This document shows, one piece after another, positions 1 through 8,059 of a stretch of DNA of 22,715 bases (position 1 is its first letter; the number at the start of each line of letters is the position of its first letter). This stretch comes from an uncultured Porphyromonas sp. (GTDB lineage Bacteria; Bacteroidota; Bacteroidia; Bacteroidales; Porphyromonadaceae), in NCBI GenBank assembly GCA_900539155.1, contig UQBE01000036.1, positions 1-22,715 of the forward strand, read 5' to 3'. The position numbers were made by a program, and so were the translations under genes. The notes beneath the pieces were generated by a model. It searched no databases and was not told where the DNA came from. It was given only the letters and a program-made list of their open reading frames with translations.

Positions 1-161
1 AAAATATCCACGTGGAGATTTGAGATTTCCCACGTGGATATTCGAAAAAGGAGGGGATCGAACGAAATTCCCCGTTCATTAGAGGTTAGAGGCAGGGGTG
101 ACACATTATGAGACTGTTGCAAGAGTCAATAGTCTCATTATAATGCGTCAGCCCTGCGCAG
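1..161. repeat. Dispersed CCACGTGG element, copy A (right part only)
   Basis: This is the right-hand part of a non-coding element that recurs at 11293-11617 and 22576-22715; its left part lies outside the window. Two CCACGTGG palindromes start at 8 and 30, exactly 22 bp apart. They sit inside a perfect 13-bp inverted repeat (3-15 and 30-42). Then follow a GAGGGGA...TTCCCC segment (51-74) and a long stem-loop (92-157), ending in the palindrome CTGCGCAG (154-161). Nearly the same order is found at 11478-11617, except that copy B lacks about 20 bp of the stem-loop's right arm. The element ends 29 bp beyond the mutY stop codon. No protein is evident in it. It could be a MITE-like repeat or a protein-binding array. 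Confidence 0.85.
92..157. repeat. Long stem-loop downstream of mutY
   Basis: The arms 92-115 and 131-157 are inverted copies. They pair over about 24 bp, with two single mismatches and one 3-nt bulge, around a 15-nt loop (116-130). It lies about 35 bp past the mutY stop, so it could end or protect the transcript, but no T-run follows it in the direction of mutY transcription. The same stem-loop, lacking most of its right arm and with its loop inverted, is in copy B at about 11571-11609. Confidence 0.7.
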
Positions 162-190
162 AAGCCAAATCAAGGAGAGGCATTAGGGGC

Positions 191-1285
191 TTATTCAGCA
201 GAGTCAATCTGCGATGCGAGTAGTTGGAGAGCTTTCTTGAGTATGATGGGGAGTGCCAGCCACTTGCTCTCATCGTGTAGCGGTACCCAGGTACCGCCAT
301 CGGGTAGTGGTAGGGTGCTACTGTTAGGGAGTATGGTGTAGTAGCAGTCTATGTATAGCTGTCGATGCGTAAGGCGATGCTTGTAGCGTCTGAGCGGGTG
401 TAGCTGACACTTCCTGAGCTCTGGAGGTAGTGTGGGTAGTGACTGCAGAAGCAACTCTGCTCGTGGAGCTTCAGGCTTATCGTAAAGTAGGGTGGGCTGG
501 TAGAGCTTCGCCCATATATCCCCAGTGGTGCGCTGGTAGAGTACTGTGTACCAGTCGCCGAGTGCATCCTGCTGGAGCAGGAAGAGGTAGCCTAGATGTC
601 GTGGTTGGACTGAGAGTTTGAGAGCTTTGCGGGGCAGTGTAGCTCGTGCGGGAGTGTCGGCTGAGGGGCATTCGCTCCTGATGGGGCAGCGCGAGCAGTC
701 GCATAGCTGAGGTGTGCAGATGAGTGCGCCTAGCTCAATCATTGCTTGGTTGTGTAGTCCTGGGTGCGGAGCTTTCTCTACCAGTTGTTTGGCTAGGGCG
801 GTGTAGTACTTTTTCCCCTGAGTGGTGTCTATCGGCTCCTCAGAGGCGTAGAGCCTACTCAGTACGCGTAGCACGTTACCATCGACAGCGGGGTAGGGCT
901 GATCATAGGCAAAGGATAGGACGGCTCCAGCCGTGTAGTCGCCAATGCCAGGGAGGGCGCGCACTGTCTTATAGTCTGTCGGGAAGGTGCCTCCCAGCTC
1001 CTCTGTGATGATGTGAGCCGCCTTGTGTAGATTGCGAGCACGACTGTAGTAGCCGAGCCCCTCCCAGAGCTTGAGGACTTCATCTAGTGGAGCCGCAGCA
1101 AGGTGAGAGACGGTGGGGTAGTGCTCGACAAAGCGTAGGTAGTAACTCGTACCCTGATCTATCCTCGTCTGCTGTAGTATGACCTCGCTGAGCCATATAC
1201 GATAGGGGTCGTGGATGTCTCGCCAGGGGAGCTTACGGTGATGCTCTTGGTACCAGCTATGAAGCTTGTCGAGCAGTGTAGTCAA
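191..1285 (-). CDS. mutY: A/G-specific adenine DNA glycosylase MutY
   Basis: MutY removes adenine mispaired with 8-oxoguanine or guanine, preventing G:C to T:A changes. The catalytic pair is present as Glu34 (in WLSEVILQQ) and Asp135 (in AVDGNV). The helix-hairpin-helix motif LPGIGDYTAG is at 111-120. The [4Fe-4S] cysteines are Cys190, 197, 200 and 206 in the C-X6-C-X2-C-X5-C spacing of the family. Residues from about 230 to 364 fit the NUDIX-like C-terminal domain that reads 8-oxoG. At 364 aa the length is normal. The start used is TTG at 1285: no in-frame ATG is close, and starting here leaves about ten residues before the conserved WY...LPWR, as in other MutY proteins. It follows pfkA by 32 bp, so the two may be co-transcribed. 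Confidence 0.95.
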   Translation of the reverse strand: MTTLLDKLHSWYQEHHRKLPWRDIHDPYRIWLSEVILQQTRIDQGTSYYLRFVEHYPTVSHLAAAPLDEVLKLWEGLGYYSRARNLHKAAHIITEELGGTFPTDYKTVRALPGIGDYTAGAVLSFAYDQPYPAVDGNVLRVLSRLYASEEPIDTTQGKKYYTALAKQLVEKAPHPGLHNQAMIELGALICTPQLCDCSRCPIRSECPSADTPARATLPRKALKLSVQPRHLGYLFLLQQDALGDWYTVLYQRTTGDIWAKLYQPTLLYDKPEAPRAELLLQSLPTLPPELRKCQLHPLRRYKHRLTHRQLYIDCYYTILPNSSTLPLPDGGTWVPLHDESKWLALPIILKKALQLLASQIDSAE

Positions 1286-1317
1286 GGAGCTAGGGAGAAA
1301 GAGGAGTAGAAGCTTCT

Positions 1318-2301
1318 TTAGATGGAGAGCATATGTAGGAGGCTGATGAGGTCTGGGTCGATGCTCTTTTGCTTTTTGGTAGCTTTGACAAAAGGCACGT
1401 AGACAATCTCATCATTGTCATACCCGATCATCACATTGCGCTGTTCGTCAAGCAGAGCTTGTACTGCTGCAGCGCCCATTCGGCTACCCATGATGCGGTC
1501 CGTGGCGCACGGTATCCCACCTCTCTGGAGATGCCCTAGGATGGTGACACGGATGTCAAACTTGGGGTAGCGACGCTTGAAATCATCTGCGATAAATAGC
1601 GTCTGCCCCTCGCGCTCTCCGCTCTCGGTGACGAGGATGATGCTACTACTCTTGGTCTTGCGGAAGCCACTCTCAATCATCTTCTTGAGCGACTCGATAC
1701 TGGTCGGATCTTCGGGAATGAGTGCTCCCTCGGAGCCTGTGGCTATAGCTCCGTTGAGAGCTAGGAAGCCAGACTCACGACCCATCACCTCGACAAAGAA
1801 GATGCGCTCGTGACTCGAGGCTGTGTCTCTTAGCTTGTCGACAGCATCCATAATAGTATTGAGTGCAGTCGTATAGCCGATGGTCAGGTCAGTGCCTGCC
1901 AGGTCGTTGTCGATGGTGGCGGGGATGCCTACGGTGGGGAGGTTATGCTCATTGGCAAGCAGTCGCGCTCCCGTGAGAGAACCATCACCACCGATGACGA
2001 CGAGACCATCGATATCATTCTCCTGTATGACTTGGTAAGCGCGAGCACGACCCTCGGGTGTCTCAAACTCATGGCTCCGAGCGGTCTTAAGTATGGTGCC
2101 ACCACGCTGTATGATGTTGCTGACGTTCTCGACGGTTAGCTCGATGATGTTGTTGTCTATGAGACCAGTGTAGCCCTTTACGATGCCACATACTGAGATG
2201 CCGTGGTATAGTGACGCTCTAGCTACGGCGCGTATAGCTGCATTCATTCCCGGGGCATCACCGCCCGATGTGAGTACGCCAATGCGTTTGATGCGATTCA
2301 T
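1318..2301 (-). CDS. pfkA: ATP-dependent 6-phosphofructokinase
   Basis: This enzyme phosphorylates fructose 6-phosphate to fructose 1,6-bisphosphate, the committed step of glycolysis, in the cytoplasm. The N-terminal nucleotide loop SGGDAPGMNAAIR is at 12-24. GGDGS (104-108) has Gly where pyrophosphate-dependent enzymes have Asp, which favours ATP as donor. TIDND (129-133) holds the catalytic Asp131, and MGRESG (173-178) contacts the sugar phosphate. I chose the ATG at 2301 (327 aa), which puts the first strand (KRIGVLTSGG) at the usual place; an in-frame TTG six bases further upstream would add only two residues. A Bacteroidetes-type -7 box (TACCTTTG) lies about 38 bp upstream, so it probably has its own promoter. 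The gap to radC is 69 bp. Confidence 0.95.
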   Translation of the reverse strand: MNRIKRIGVLTSGGDAPGMNAAIRAVARASLYHGISVCGIVKGYTGLIDNNIIELTVENVSNIIQRGGTILKTARSHEFETPEGRARAYQVIQENDIDGLVVIGGDGSLTGARLLANEHNLPTVGIPATIDNDLAGTDLTIGYTTALNTIMDAVDKLRDTASSHERIFFVEVMGRESGFLALNGAIATGSEGALIPEDPTSIESLKKMIESGFRKTKSSSIILVTESGEREGQTLFIADDFKRRYPKFDIRVTILGHLQRGGIPCATDRIMGSRMGAAAVQALLDEQRNVMIGYDNDEIVYVPFVKATKKQKSIDPDLISLLHMLSI

Positions 2302-2338
2302 GGTCAATGCTATTAGAGAGATTAACTTATCGTGTTTA

Positions 2339-2346
2339 CAAAGGTA
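2339..2346 (-). promoter_or_regulatory. Candidate -7 promoter box of pfkA
   Basis: On the minus strand this reads TACCTTTG, matching the Bacteroidetes -7 consensus TAnnTTTG, about 38 bp before the pfkA ATG. I see no clear TTTG at the -33 position, which is often weak in this phylum. Confidence 0.5.
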
Positions 2347-2370
2347 GCACTTTTTGCCCCAAGTGTAGTA

Positions 2371-3177
2371 CTAGAGAGATGCCATCAGTCCGCTGTCTGC
2401 AAAGCTGAGATAGGGGGGCGCTGTCGTGCCTTCAGAGGCAACAGAGGAGTGGTAGCGACCGAGGATGAGGTGGTCGTTGAGCTGTATGTTGCACACGGAG
2501 GATATCTGCTTGACTCGCTGGGTGAGATCTATGTCATTGCGGCTGGCCTGCAGATGACCCGTGGGGTGGTTATGTGCTAATATCAATGCTGAGGCATAGA
2601 GCGTGATGGCTGGTGCCATAATAAGTCTCAGGTCAGCAACGGCGTGGCTGACTCCGCCCGAGGATATCTGCATCTCCTTGATGACTCGCCCCGAAGCATC
2701 TAAGTAAAGACACCACAGCTCCTCATGGTCTAAGTCCTCTAGGTGGCGTCGTAAGATGCGATAAGCGTCTAGGCTACAAGTAATCTGAGTTCGTTGCCGT
2801 GGAGGGGTGTCTCGTAGTCTGCGCCCTAGCTCGATGGCTGCGAGGATGGTGCAGGCACGTGCTTCACCGAGTCCCGGAAACCGCTTCTTCCGACTGCCCT
2901 CGACACTACCCATAAGGTAGGTGTTGTCAATCTCTAGTAGCCGTCCTAGGTCGTTGTCAAGGCTACTCATAAGACTCTTTGCTAGGTCGAGTGCTGTGAC
3001 TCCCTCGGTACCAGAATTGATGAAGATGGCTAGCAGTTCGGCATCGGAAAGCCTGCGAGCTCCGAGCTTGAGGAGCTTTTCTCGAGGACGATCCTCTTCG
3101 CTCCACTGCTTGATGGAGCTTTTTACAGGTACTTTGGCAAAGCTCTCTGATGACTGAAGGGGAGTATCTGCTTTCAT
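2371..3177 (-). CDS. radC: RadC family JAB/MPN-domain protein
   Basis: This is a RadC (UPF0758) protein of 268 aa. The N-terminal region (about 20-100) carries the usual EDRPREKLLKLGA segment and a helix-hairpin-helix-like part around FPGLGEARA. The C-terminal JAMM metalloprotease-like domain (about 130-250) has its metal motif intact: His202, His204 in HNHPTG, then Ser212 and Asp215. Despite the name, a role in DNA repair is not established for the family; a nuclease or peptidase role linked to DNA processing has been suggested. The start is ATG at 3177, whose A is shared with the miaA stop codon (TGATG), suggesting translational coupling with miaA. An in-frame TTG just before it would add one residue and is less likely. 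Confidence 0.9.
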   Translation of the reverse strand: MKADTPLQSSESFAKVPVKSSIKQWSEEDRPREKLLKLGARRLSDAELLAIFINSGTEGVTALDLAKSLMSSLDNDLGRLLEIDNTYLMGSVEGSRKKRFPGLGEARACTILAAIELGRRLRDTPPRQRTQITCSLDAYRILRRHLEDLDHEELWCLYLDASGRVIKEMQISSGGVSHAVADLRLIMAPAITLYASALILAHNHPTGHLQASRNDIDLTQRVKQISSVCNIQLNDHLILGRYHSSVASEGTTAPPYLSFADSGLMASL

Positions 3178-4145
3178 CAATGGGTCGGGGCTATGGGATG
3201 GTGTAGGTCTTGACTAATTCGCTCGAGGAGAGCATCCCACGGAGTGGAGAGGTCGAGGGGCGAGAACTCAGGATGACGTCTCTGCCAAGTGAGCTGCTTG
3301 CGGGCGTAGTGACGGCTATTGCGCTGTATCAGACGAACCGCCTCGGCTAGGTCATACTGACCCTCGAAGTGGGCGAAGAGCTCTTTGTATCCCACCGTAT
3401 TGAGGGCATTGAGATGACGGTGTGGATAGAGTGCCTTTGCCTCCTCAACTAAGCCCTCCTCAATCATCAGCTCCACACGCTGGTTGATGCGCTCATAGAG
3501 TTCTTCACGGGGGCGTGTCAGAGCATAGGTCAGGAGTCGGAAGGGTCGCTCACGCTCTTTACCTGAGTGGTAGGAGGAGAGCGGTGCGCCACTACTGCGG
3601 TAGACCTCTAGAGCATGAATCACACGGCGGTGGTTGCAGTGGTCTACCTTATTATAATATATAGGGTCAACCAGTTTGAGCTCTGCGAGGATACCTGCTA
3701 GCCCTTCACTCTGGTATCGCTGTATGAGTTGCCTACGCACCTCTGGATCGACGGGGGGGATGTCATCGATACCGCTACAGATGGCATCTATGTAAAGCAT
3801 TGACCCTCCAGATAGGATGGCTGTGGGCTGCTCTTGGAAGAGCTTATCTAGTAGACTAAGTGTCTCTAGCTCATAACGCCCTGCACTATACTCTTCTGTA
3901 ATCTCATGAGTCGCTACAAAGTAATGCGGAGCTAGTAGTCGCTCATCCTCTGTTGGTGAGGCAGTGCCTATGGGCATCCCGCAGTATATCTGTCGTGAGT
4001 CTGCCGATAGGATGGGGAGGGGACTGGACTCAGCCCCTAGATGACGTGCGAGAGCAATGGCAAAGGAGGTCTTGCCTACGCCTGTAGCTCCTGTGAGGAC
4101 AATCAGTGTAGGGGAGACTTTCCCTGGTTTGCTCGTGCAGCTCAT
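3177..4145 (-). CDS. miaA: tRNA dimethylallyltransferase MiaA
   Basis: MiaA transfers the dimethylallyl group from DMAPP to N6 of A37 in tRNAs that read codons starting with U, which supports decoding accuracy. The P-loop GATGVGKT is at 19-26. DSRQIY (49-54) is the conserved substrate-binding motif, and GGSMLYIDA (113-121) matches the family GGTGLYxxA segment. An Arg/His-rich region (NHRRVIHALEVY) and a C-terminal RQLTWQRR-like segment follow, as expected. The length, 322 aa, is normal. The ATG at 4145 lies 20 bp after the stop of the upstream pRiA4b-like gene, and the miaA stop overlaps the radC start, so the three look like one transcript. Confidence 0.94.
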   Translation of the reverse strand: MSCTSKPGKVSPTLIVLTGATGVGKTSFAIALARHLGAESSPLPILSADSRQIYCGMPIGTASPTEDERLLAPHYFVATHEITEEYSAGRYELETLSLLDKLFQEQPTAILSGGSMLYIDAICSGIDDIPPVDPEVRRQLIQRYQSEGLAGILAELKLVDPIYYNKVDHCNHRRVIHALEVYRSSGAPLSSYHSGKERERPFRLLTYALTRPREELYERINQRVELMIEEGLVEEAKALYPHRHLNALNTVGYKELFAHFEGQYDLAEAVRLIQRNSRHYARKQLTWQRRHPEFSPLDLSTPWDALLERISQDLHHPIAPTH

Positions 4146-4165
4146 CGAGGAGAGGGTAGGGCGTC

Positions 4166-4711
4166 TTACTCTTCGTCTAGTATGCTGAAGCTGTCGCTAG
4201 AGAGTTCGTCAGCATTAAAGAGGTCGTCGTCAAACGCTTCGTCCATAAGCCCAGAGGTAGTATCGCCAGAAGGGATTACGCTGTCTAGACCTCCGACGAA
4301 CTCATCGGGGCTGATCTGACGAGGACGCTTGCCCTCTATTGAGATGATGCGAGGTGTGGGGAGGGAGCCACTATGTATCTTGACTAGCTGGAGACTGAGA
4401 TAGCGGTCCTCAAAGGCATCATAGAGGTAACGCAATCGAGCTCCTGTCTCGTCCATAAGTTCCTCCAGACGGGTGCGGTCAATTTCATACTGAGTGCCTC
4501 TGTCGCTCTCAAAGAAGTCTCTAGAGGCTACCTGACCAATCTCTTGCCAGCGGTCATCGCAGAGGTAAAACATGCCAATTGACGCTGGATCAAAGTGCAG
4601 CGTCTCAATCAGCATATCCTGTAGCTGAGCAAAGGTGGCATCAGCTTGAATCTCAAAGTCCAGCGAGAAAGTCTCTTCGTCCTCTGAGTGTACGTGATAG
4701 TGATGTATCAT
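4166..4711 (-). CDS. pRiA4b ORF-3-like (IS1096 passenger TnpR family) protein
   Basis: This 181-aa protein resembles the PRiA4_ORF3 family (Pfam PF07929), sometimes labelled 'IS1096 element passenger TnpR family'. Two hallmarks support this. The segment LRYLYDAFEDRYLSLQLVKI (93-112) corresponds to the family's YxYDFGDxWxH...V block. GKRPRQISPDEFVGG (127-141) corresponds to its G...PPEDVGG block. The last 25 residues form an acidic tail. Family function is unknown; despite the label there is no transposon around it and nothing resembling a resolvase. Chromosomal copies next to miaA or folE are expected to be ordinary genes. It sits 20 bp before miaA and 58 bp after folE. The family assignment is by motif recognition only. 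Confidence 0.75.
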   Translation of the reverse strand: MIHHYHVHSEDEETFSLDFEIQADATFAQLQDMLIETLHFDPASIGMFYLCDDRWQEIGQVASRDFFESDRGTQYEIDRTRLEELMDETGARLRYLYDAFEDRYLSLQLVKIHSGSLPTPRIISIEGKRPRQISPDEFVGGLDSVIPSGDTTSGLMDEAFDDDLFNADELSSDSFSILDEE

Positions 4712-4747
4712 AATGCTTTAGTGCCGTGTGATAAGTGTAGATAAAGT

Positions 4748-4766
4748 AGAGCTCTTAACAGGCTCT
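4748..4766 (-). terminator. Weak hairpin after folE
   Basis: Short arms AGAGC and GCTCT (4748-4752, 4762-4766) enclose a 9-nt loop just past the folE stop. In the direction of transcription it is followed by ACTTTATC, a poor T-run. It may be a weak terminator or chance. Confidence 0.25.
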
Positions 4767-4769
4767 GCT

Positions 4770-5393
4770 TTAGCTACGACGTACAAGGTTGAAAAACTCT
4801 TCGCGGGTCTTTGACTCCTTGAAAGCTCCTGTGAAGTCACTGGTCGTCGTGAGGGAGTTTTGCTTCTGCACTCCACGCATCTGCATACACATGTGTTGAG
4901 CCTCGATGACGACTATGACCCCTAGTGGGGAGAGTGCCTGCTGGATGCAATCTTTAATCTGTGTGGTCAGTCGCTCCTGCACTTGAAGTCGACGGGCGAA
5001 AACCTCGACGATGCGTGGTATCTTGCTGAGACCCGTGATGTACTTATTGGGAATGTAACCTACGTGAACCTTGCCAAAGAAAGGAATCATATGGTGCTCG
5101 CAGAGAGAGTAGAAGTCTATGTCCCGTACGATGACCATCTGCTGATAGTCCTCTCTAAAGGTGGCAGCTCGTAAGATAGCTAGCGGGTCTTCTTGATAGC
5201 CCTTGGTGAGAAAGTGTAGAGCCTTGGCTACGCGCTCTGGAGTCTTGAGTAGCCCCTCGCGGGTTGGATCTTCGCCAATCTCTGTAAGGAGTTCCGAGAT
5301 GTGACCTTTCATCCTCTCCAGCTGATCATCGGGTAGAAAGTCGTTGACCTCGTAGTTTTGGTTAGTGTGCAGTACTTGCTTTGCTTCTGCCAT
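4770..5393 (-). CDS. folE: GTP cyclohydrolase I
   Basis: FolE converts GTP to 7,8-dihydroneopterin triphosphate, the first step of folate synthesis, and works as a decamer in the cytoplasm. The zinc ligands are present: Cys98 and His101 in SLCEHHMIPFFGKVHVGY, and Cys169 in the QHMCMQMRGV segment. The segments EDPTREGLLKTPERVAKAL (41-59) and NSLTTTSDFTGAF (179-191) are also typical. The length, 207 aa, is normal. The ATG at 5393 gives a natural N-terminus; the stop of the SPOR gene is 63 bp upstream. It is probably the last gene of the DUF1599-BT_3928-tpiA-SPOR-folE run, since a weak hairpin follows. Confidence 0.96.
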   Translation of the reverse strand: MAEAKQVLHTNQNYEVNDFLPDDQLERMKGHISELLTEIGEDPTREGLLKTPERVAKALHFLTKGYQEDPLAILRAATFREDYQQMVIVRDIDFYSLCEHHMIPFFGKVHVGYIPNKYITGLSKIPRIVEVFARRLQVQERLTTQIKDCIQQALSPLGVIVVIEAQHMCMQMRGVQKQNSLTTTSDFTGAFKESKTREEFFNLVRRS

Positions 5394-5456
5394 GAGTGGT
5401 ATGTGCTTCGGGAAAAGTGTTTGAAGGTAAATCTATAGTGCCGTCTAAATAGGAGC

Positions 5457-5933
5457 TTAGCGCGTACGACTTCGCCCTTTTTCTCGTACGATGTAGGCCT
5501 CTCGCATCAGACGAGGATAGGAAGCTCGGAGCGTGTTGAGCTGTTGCTGTGCTTCTTGTCGCGAGCTGTAGTCACCTATAGAGAGTCGCCAGAAAGGTGC
5601 GCGATAAGTGACATAACTAGGAATGTCGGGGACAAGACTTCTCAGTTGACCAGCTAGCTTGTAAGCTTCCTGCTTGGCACCTCGCATATTGCTCGTGTAG
5701 ACTTGGATGCGGTACTCCGAGACGACACCACTAGAGGTGTGAGGCTTCATCCCCACTATGTTGCGTAGCCAGTCAGGCTGAGTGATAGTTACATCACCGC
5801 CAGCTGACTGAGTAGCTATGTGAGTAAAGATATCTCGCTCCTTACTGAGCTCCTGAGCAACAAGAGAGGTCGAGAGCATCGAGATGCCTAAGAGTAAGAC
5901 GAGCCAAGATCTGATGAGCGACGAGAGTCTCAT
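5457..5933 (-). CDS. Exported SPOR-domain protein
   Basis: The 158-aa product has a signal peptide (charged start, hydrophobic core 8-24, likely cleavage after the VA at 25-26), a variable stretch to about residue 70, and a SPOR domain at about 73-152 (YRIQVYTSNMRG...FWRLSIGDYSSRQEAQQQL...AYIV). SPOR domains bind denuded peptidoglycan glycan strands, often at the division site, so a periplasmic cell-wall role is likely. The C-terminus is a short basic tail. Its ATG overlaps the tpiA stop as ATGA, which implies translational coupling; the partnership with a glycolytic gene is positional rather than functional. Confidence 0.87.
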   Translation of the reverse strand: MRLSSLIRSWLVLLLGISMLSTSLVAQELSKERDIFTHIATQSAGGDVTITQPDWLRNIVGMKPHTSSGVVSEYRIQVYTSNMRGAKQEAYKLAGQLRSLVPDIPSYVTYRAPFWRLSIGDYSSRQEAQQQLNTLRASYPRLMREAYIVREKGRSRTR

Positions 5934-6694
5934 TTGTTTGCTGTGATGATAGGTAAGAACGTGTCAGCCTTAAGTGCAGCTCCTCCGATGAGTCCGCCAT
6001 CGACATCTGGCTGTGAGAAGAGAGCCTCCGCATTTGAAGCCTTACAGCTACCTCCATAAAGGATAGTAGTAAGATCTGCTAGCTTTTCATCAAAGAGCGA
6101 GGCAACAGTCTGACGGATGTGATGGTGCATCTCTTGTGCCTGCTCTGGTGTGGCGGTCAGTCCTGTGCCGATGGCCCACACAGGCTCGTAAGCTATGACT
6201 ATCTGCTGCATTTGCTCTTGCGTGAGATGCCCTAGCGAACCACGTAGCTGTTCGTCAACTACTTCGAAGTAGCGATTGCCTTCACGCTCTGCTTGCTGCT
6301 CGCCAACGCAGAAGATGACTTTCAGACCATGAGCGAGAGCTTGGTTTATCTTCTGAGCAAGTAGCTCGGCAGACTCATTATGGTAGGCACGACGCTCACT
6401 GTGTCCGATGATTACATAGGTACAGCCACAAGAGCGAATCATCTCAGCGGAGACCTCTCCTGTGTAAGCTCCGGCATCGTGAGCGGAGCAGTCCTGAGCA
6501 GCGTACTCTATGTTACTACCTTTGAGTAGTCCTTTGATAGCTCCTAGATGGATGTAGGGAGGAGCTAGGATTACTTTACAAGGATTGCTCAGTCGAGCCA
6601 TCTGCTCTTTGATGTCAGCGATGAGCTGAAGCCCTGCATCCAGGGTCATGTTCATCTTCCAGTTTCCAGCGACGATAAGTTTTCTCTTGTCCAT
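5930..6694 (-). CDS. tpiA: Triosephosphate isomerase
   Basis: TpiA interconverts dihydroxyacetone phosphate and glyceraldehyde 3-phosphate in glycolysis. Catalytic residues are all visible: Asn11 and Lys13 in AGNWKMN, His98 in YVIIGHSERR, and Glu170 in AYEPVWAIGTG. The phosphate-binding loops YGGSCKASNA and DGGLIGGAAL are near the C-terminus. The length, 254 aa, is standard. It starts 15 bp after the stop of the BT_3928-like gene and its TGA is shared with the ATG of the SPOR gene, so it lies within a tight operon. Confidence 0.97.
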   Translation of the reverse strand: MDKRKLIVAGNWKMNMTLDAGLQLIADIKEQMARLSNPCKVILAPPYIHLGAIKGLLKGSNIEYAAQDCSAHDAGAYTGEVSAEMIRSCGCTYVIIGHSERRAYHNESAELLAQKINQALAHGLKVIFCVGEQQAEREGNRYFEVVDEQLRGSLGHLTQEQMQQIVIAYEPVWAIGTGLTATPEQAQEMHHHIRQTVASLFDEKLADLTTILYGGSCKASNAEALFSQPDVDGGLIGGAALKADTFLPIITANK

Positions 6695-6709
6695 AATTAT
6701 AGAGTAGTA

Positions 6710-8014
6710 CTAGTTGTTATTCTTGATTTGGTATTCGGAGTACTTTGCTTTGTCCTCCCATTGGATAGCCTGAATGAGTGCAACGAGGCAACAGATGAGC
6801 CACAAAGCGAGCAGTCCCCACCGCTCTATGTGTAGCCCTGCGTGGGGGGCTTGCTGCAAAGTCATAGAGAGCCGCTCGTAGGAGTGGTCAGAGTACTCAT
6901 CGGGTAAGTCTCGCACAGCTCTTTTGTCTACGATGACACCGTCCGATACGAGTAGCATCGTCGGCTGAGATCGGGCCATCGTCTTGATAGTTGTAGCATC
7001 GCAAAAGTAAAGCGGGTAGGCAGCCGCCGTCTTATTGCGCCAGCGTCCACTCTCCTCGGGAGTACTACCAGAGATACCATACATCGCTATACCGAGCGAC
7101 TCAGCCCAGTCGTAGAGAGCGTTGAGCCTGCGACTTGCTCGTATGGAGGTTGTCTCCCAGTTCGGTGTGACGACCCATATCTGTGGACTCTCATTCATCA
7201 AGAGCGTCTGAGTTACCTCACGCTCTCTGCTACCTTGTGTGCCACCTCCTGCATAGATGGCGAAGTCCATCACGGGAGGTTTGTAGCCCTCACTGATTAC
7301 ATGCTCCTGACGATCAATGTAGGTCCAGGAGGAGTCTGGGAGGTTGTCCATGTTGAAAGTCTCTCGCAGACCATTCTTCTCATATATAAATAGGTACTCA
7401 ATCTCTTCTCTAGGTGCATCTTCGGGAATCATCGTTAGGTCACGTAGAGAAGCTCCCACCTTGTAGGGACGGAAGTCAATAAGCGGGAGATGTCTTAGGT
7501 TTCCACCGACGAAGACACCCCATCCGACTAAGAGAAGAACGAAAGCTCCCATAGCAAAGCCTCCTCGCAGAGGATGACTAGCAGTGCGATAGGTTAGGTG
7601 GTAGACTACGGTGATGCCCATAAATAGAACGTTCTTGGCAAAGGTCTGCCAGTTCGTCAGCTTGAGTGCATCACCGAAGCAGCCACAGTCACTGATTGGG
7701 TTGAACAGAGCTAGGTAGAGCGTCAGGAGGGTCATGACACCCATAAAGATGGTAGTAGCCCAAGCCACCAGTCGCTTCCATAGTCCCATCAGGAGACATC
7801 CACCCAGAATAAACTCAAAGGAGCAGAGAGCTACCGAAAGTATTGGAGCCATCTCTCGTAGATTTCCGAGACCCATCACTCTGAGATACTCTTCTATCTT
7901 GATTGCTCCGCCTACGGGGTCTACTCCCTTGACAAATCCTGAGAAGAGAAGCAGGGCTACAAGCAGGATGCGAGAGAGTTCGGCTAGGATATATTTGGCT
8001 CGTTGACGGCTCAT
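6710..8014 (-). CDS. BT_3928-type membrane protein (DoxX/MauE-like N-terminus)
   Basis: This 434-aa inner-membrane protein starts with about five hydrophobic segments (roughly 12-28, 55-78, 83-104, 126-142, 153-170) of DoxX/MauE type. The motif ISDCGCFGDAL has two cysteines (110 and 112) like those of MauE-related redox proteins. A long soluble part follows (about 175-395); its second half (QIWVVTPNW...YPLYFCDATTIKTMARSQPTMLLVSDGVIVDK) resembles a degenerate thioredoxin fold without a CXXC. A last helix (about 398-416) anchors the C-terminus. The arrangement matches the family named BT_3928 in Bacteroides, of unknown function. A role in periplasmic thiol or electron chemistry is a guess from the Cys pair. 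It sits between DUF1599 (45 bp away) and tpiA (15 bp away), an order I recall as common in Bacteroidales. Confidence 0.8.
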   Translation of the reverse strand: MSRQRAKYILAELSRILLVALLLFSGFVKGVDPVGGAIKIEEYLRVMGLGNLREMAPILSVALCSFEFILGGCLLMGLWKRLVAWATTIFMGVMTLLTLYLALFNPISDCGCFGDALKLTNWQTFAKNVLFMGITVVYHLTYRTASHPLRGGFAMGAFVLLLVGWGVFVGGNLRHLPLIDFRPYKVGASLRDLTMIPEDAPREEIEYLFIYEKNGLRETFNMDNLPDSSWTYIDRQEHVISEGYKPPVMDFAIYAGGGTQGSREREVTQTLLMNESPQIWVVTPNWETTSIRASRRLNALYDWAESLGIAMYGISGSTPEESGRWRNKTAAAYPLYFCDATTIKTMARSQPTMLLVSDGVIVDKRAVRDLPDEYSDHSYERLSMTLQQAPHAGLHIERWGLLALWLICCLVALIQAIQWEDKAKYSEYQIKNNN

Positions 8015-8059
8015 AAGGTCTATCTATAATCTGTTCTGGAAGAGTGTATCGCGGGGGTG

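Noticed and set aside
4166..4711. Mobile-element gene, from the 'IS1096 passenger TnpR' family label
   Set aside because: No inverted repeats, transposase or target duplication surround it, and it sits in a housekeeping operon next to miaA.
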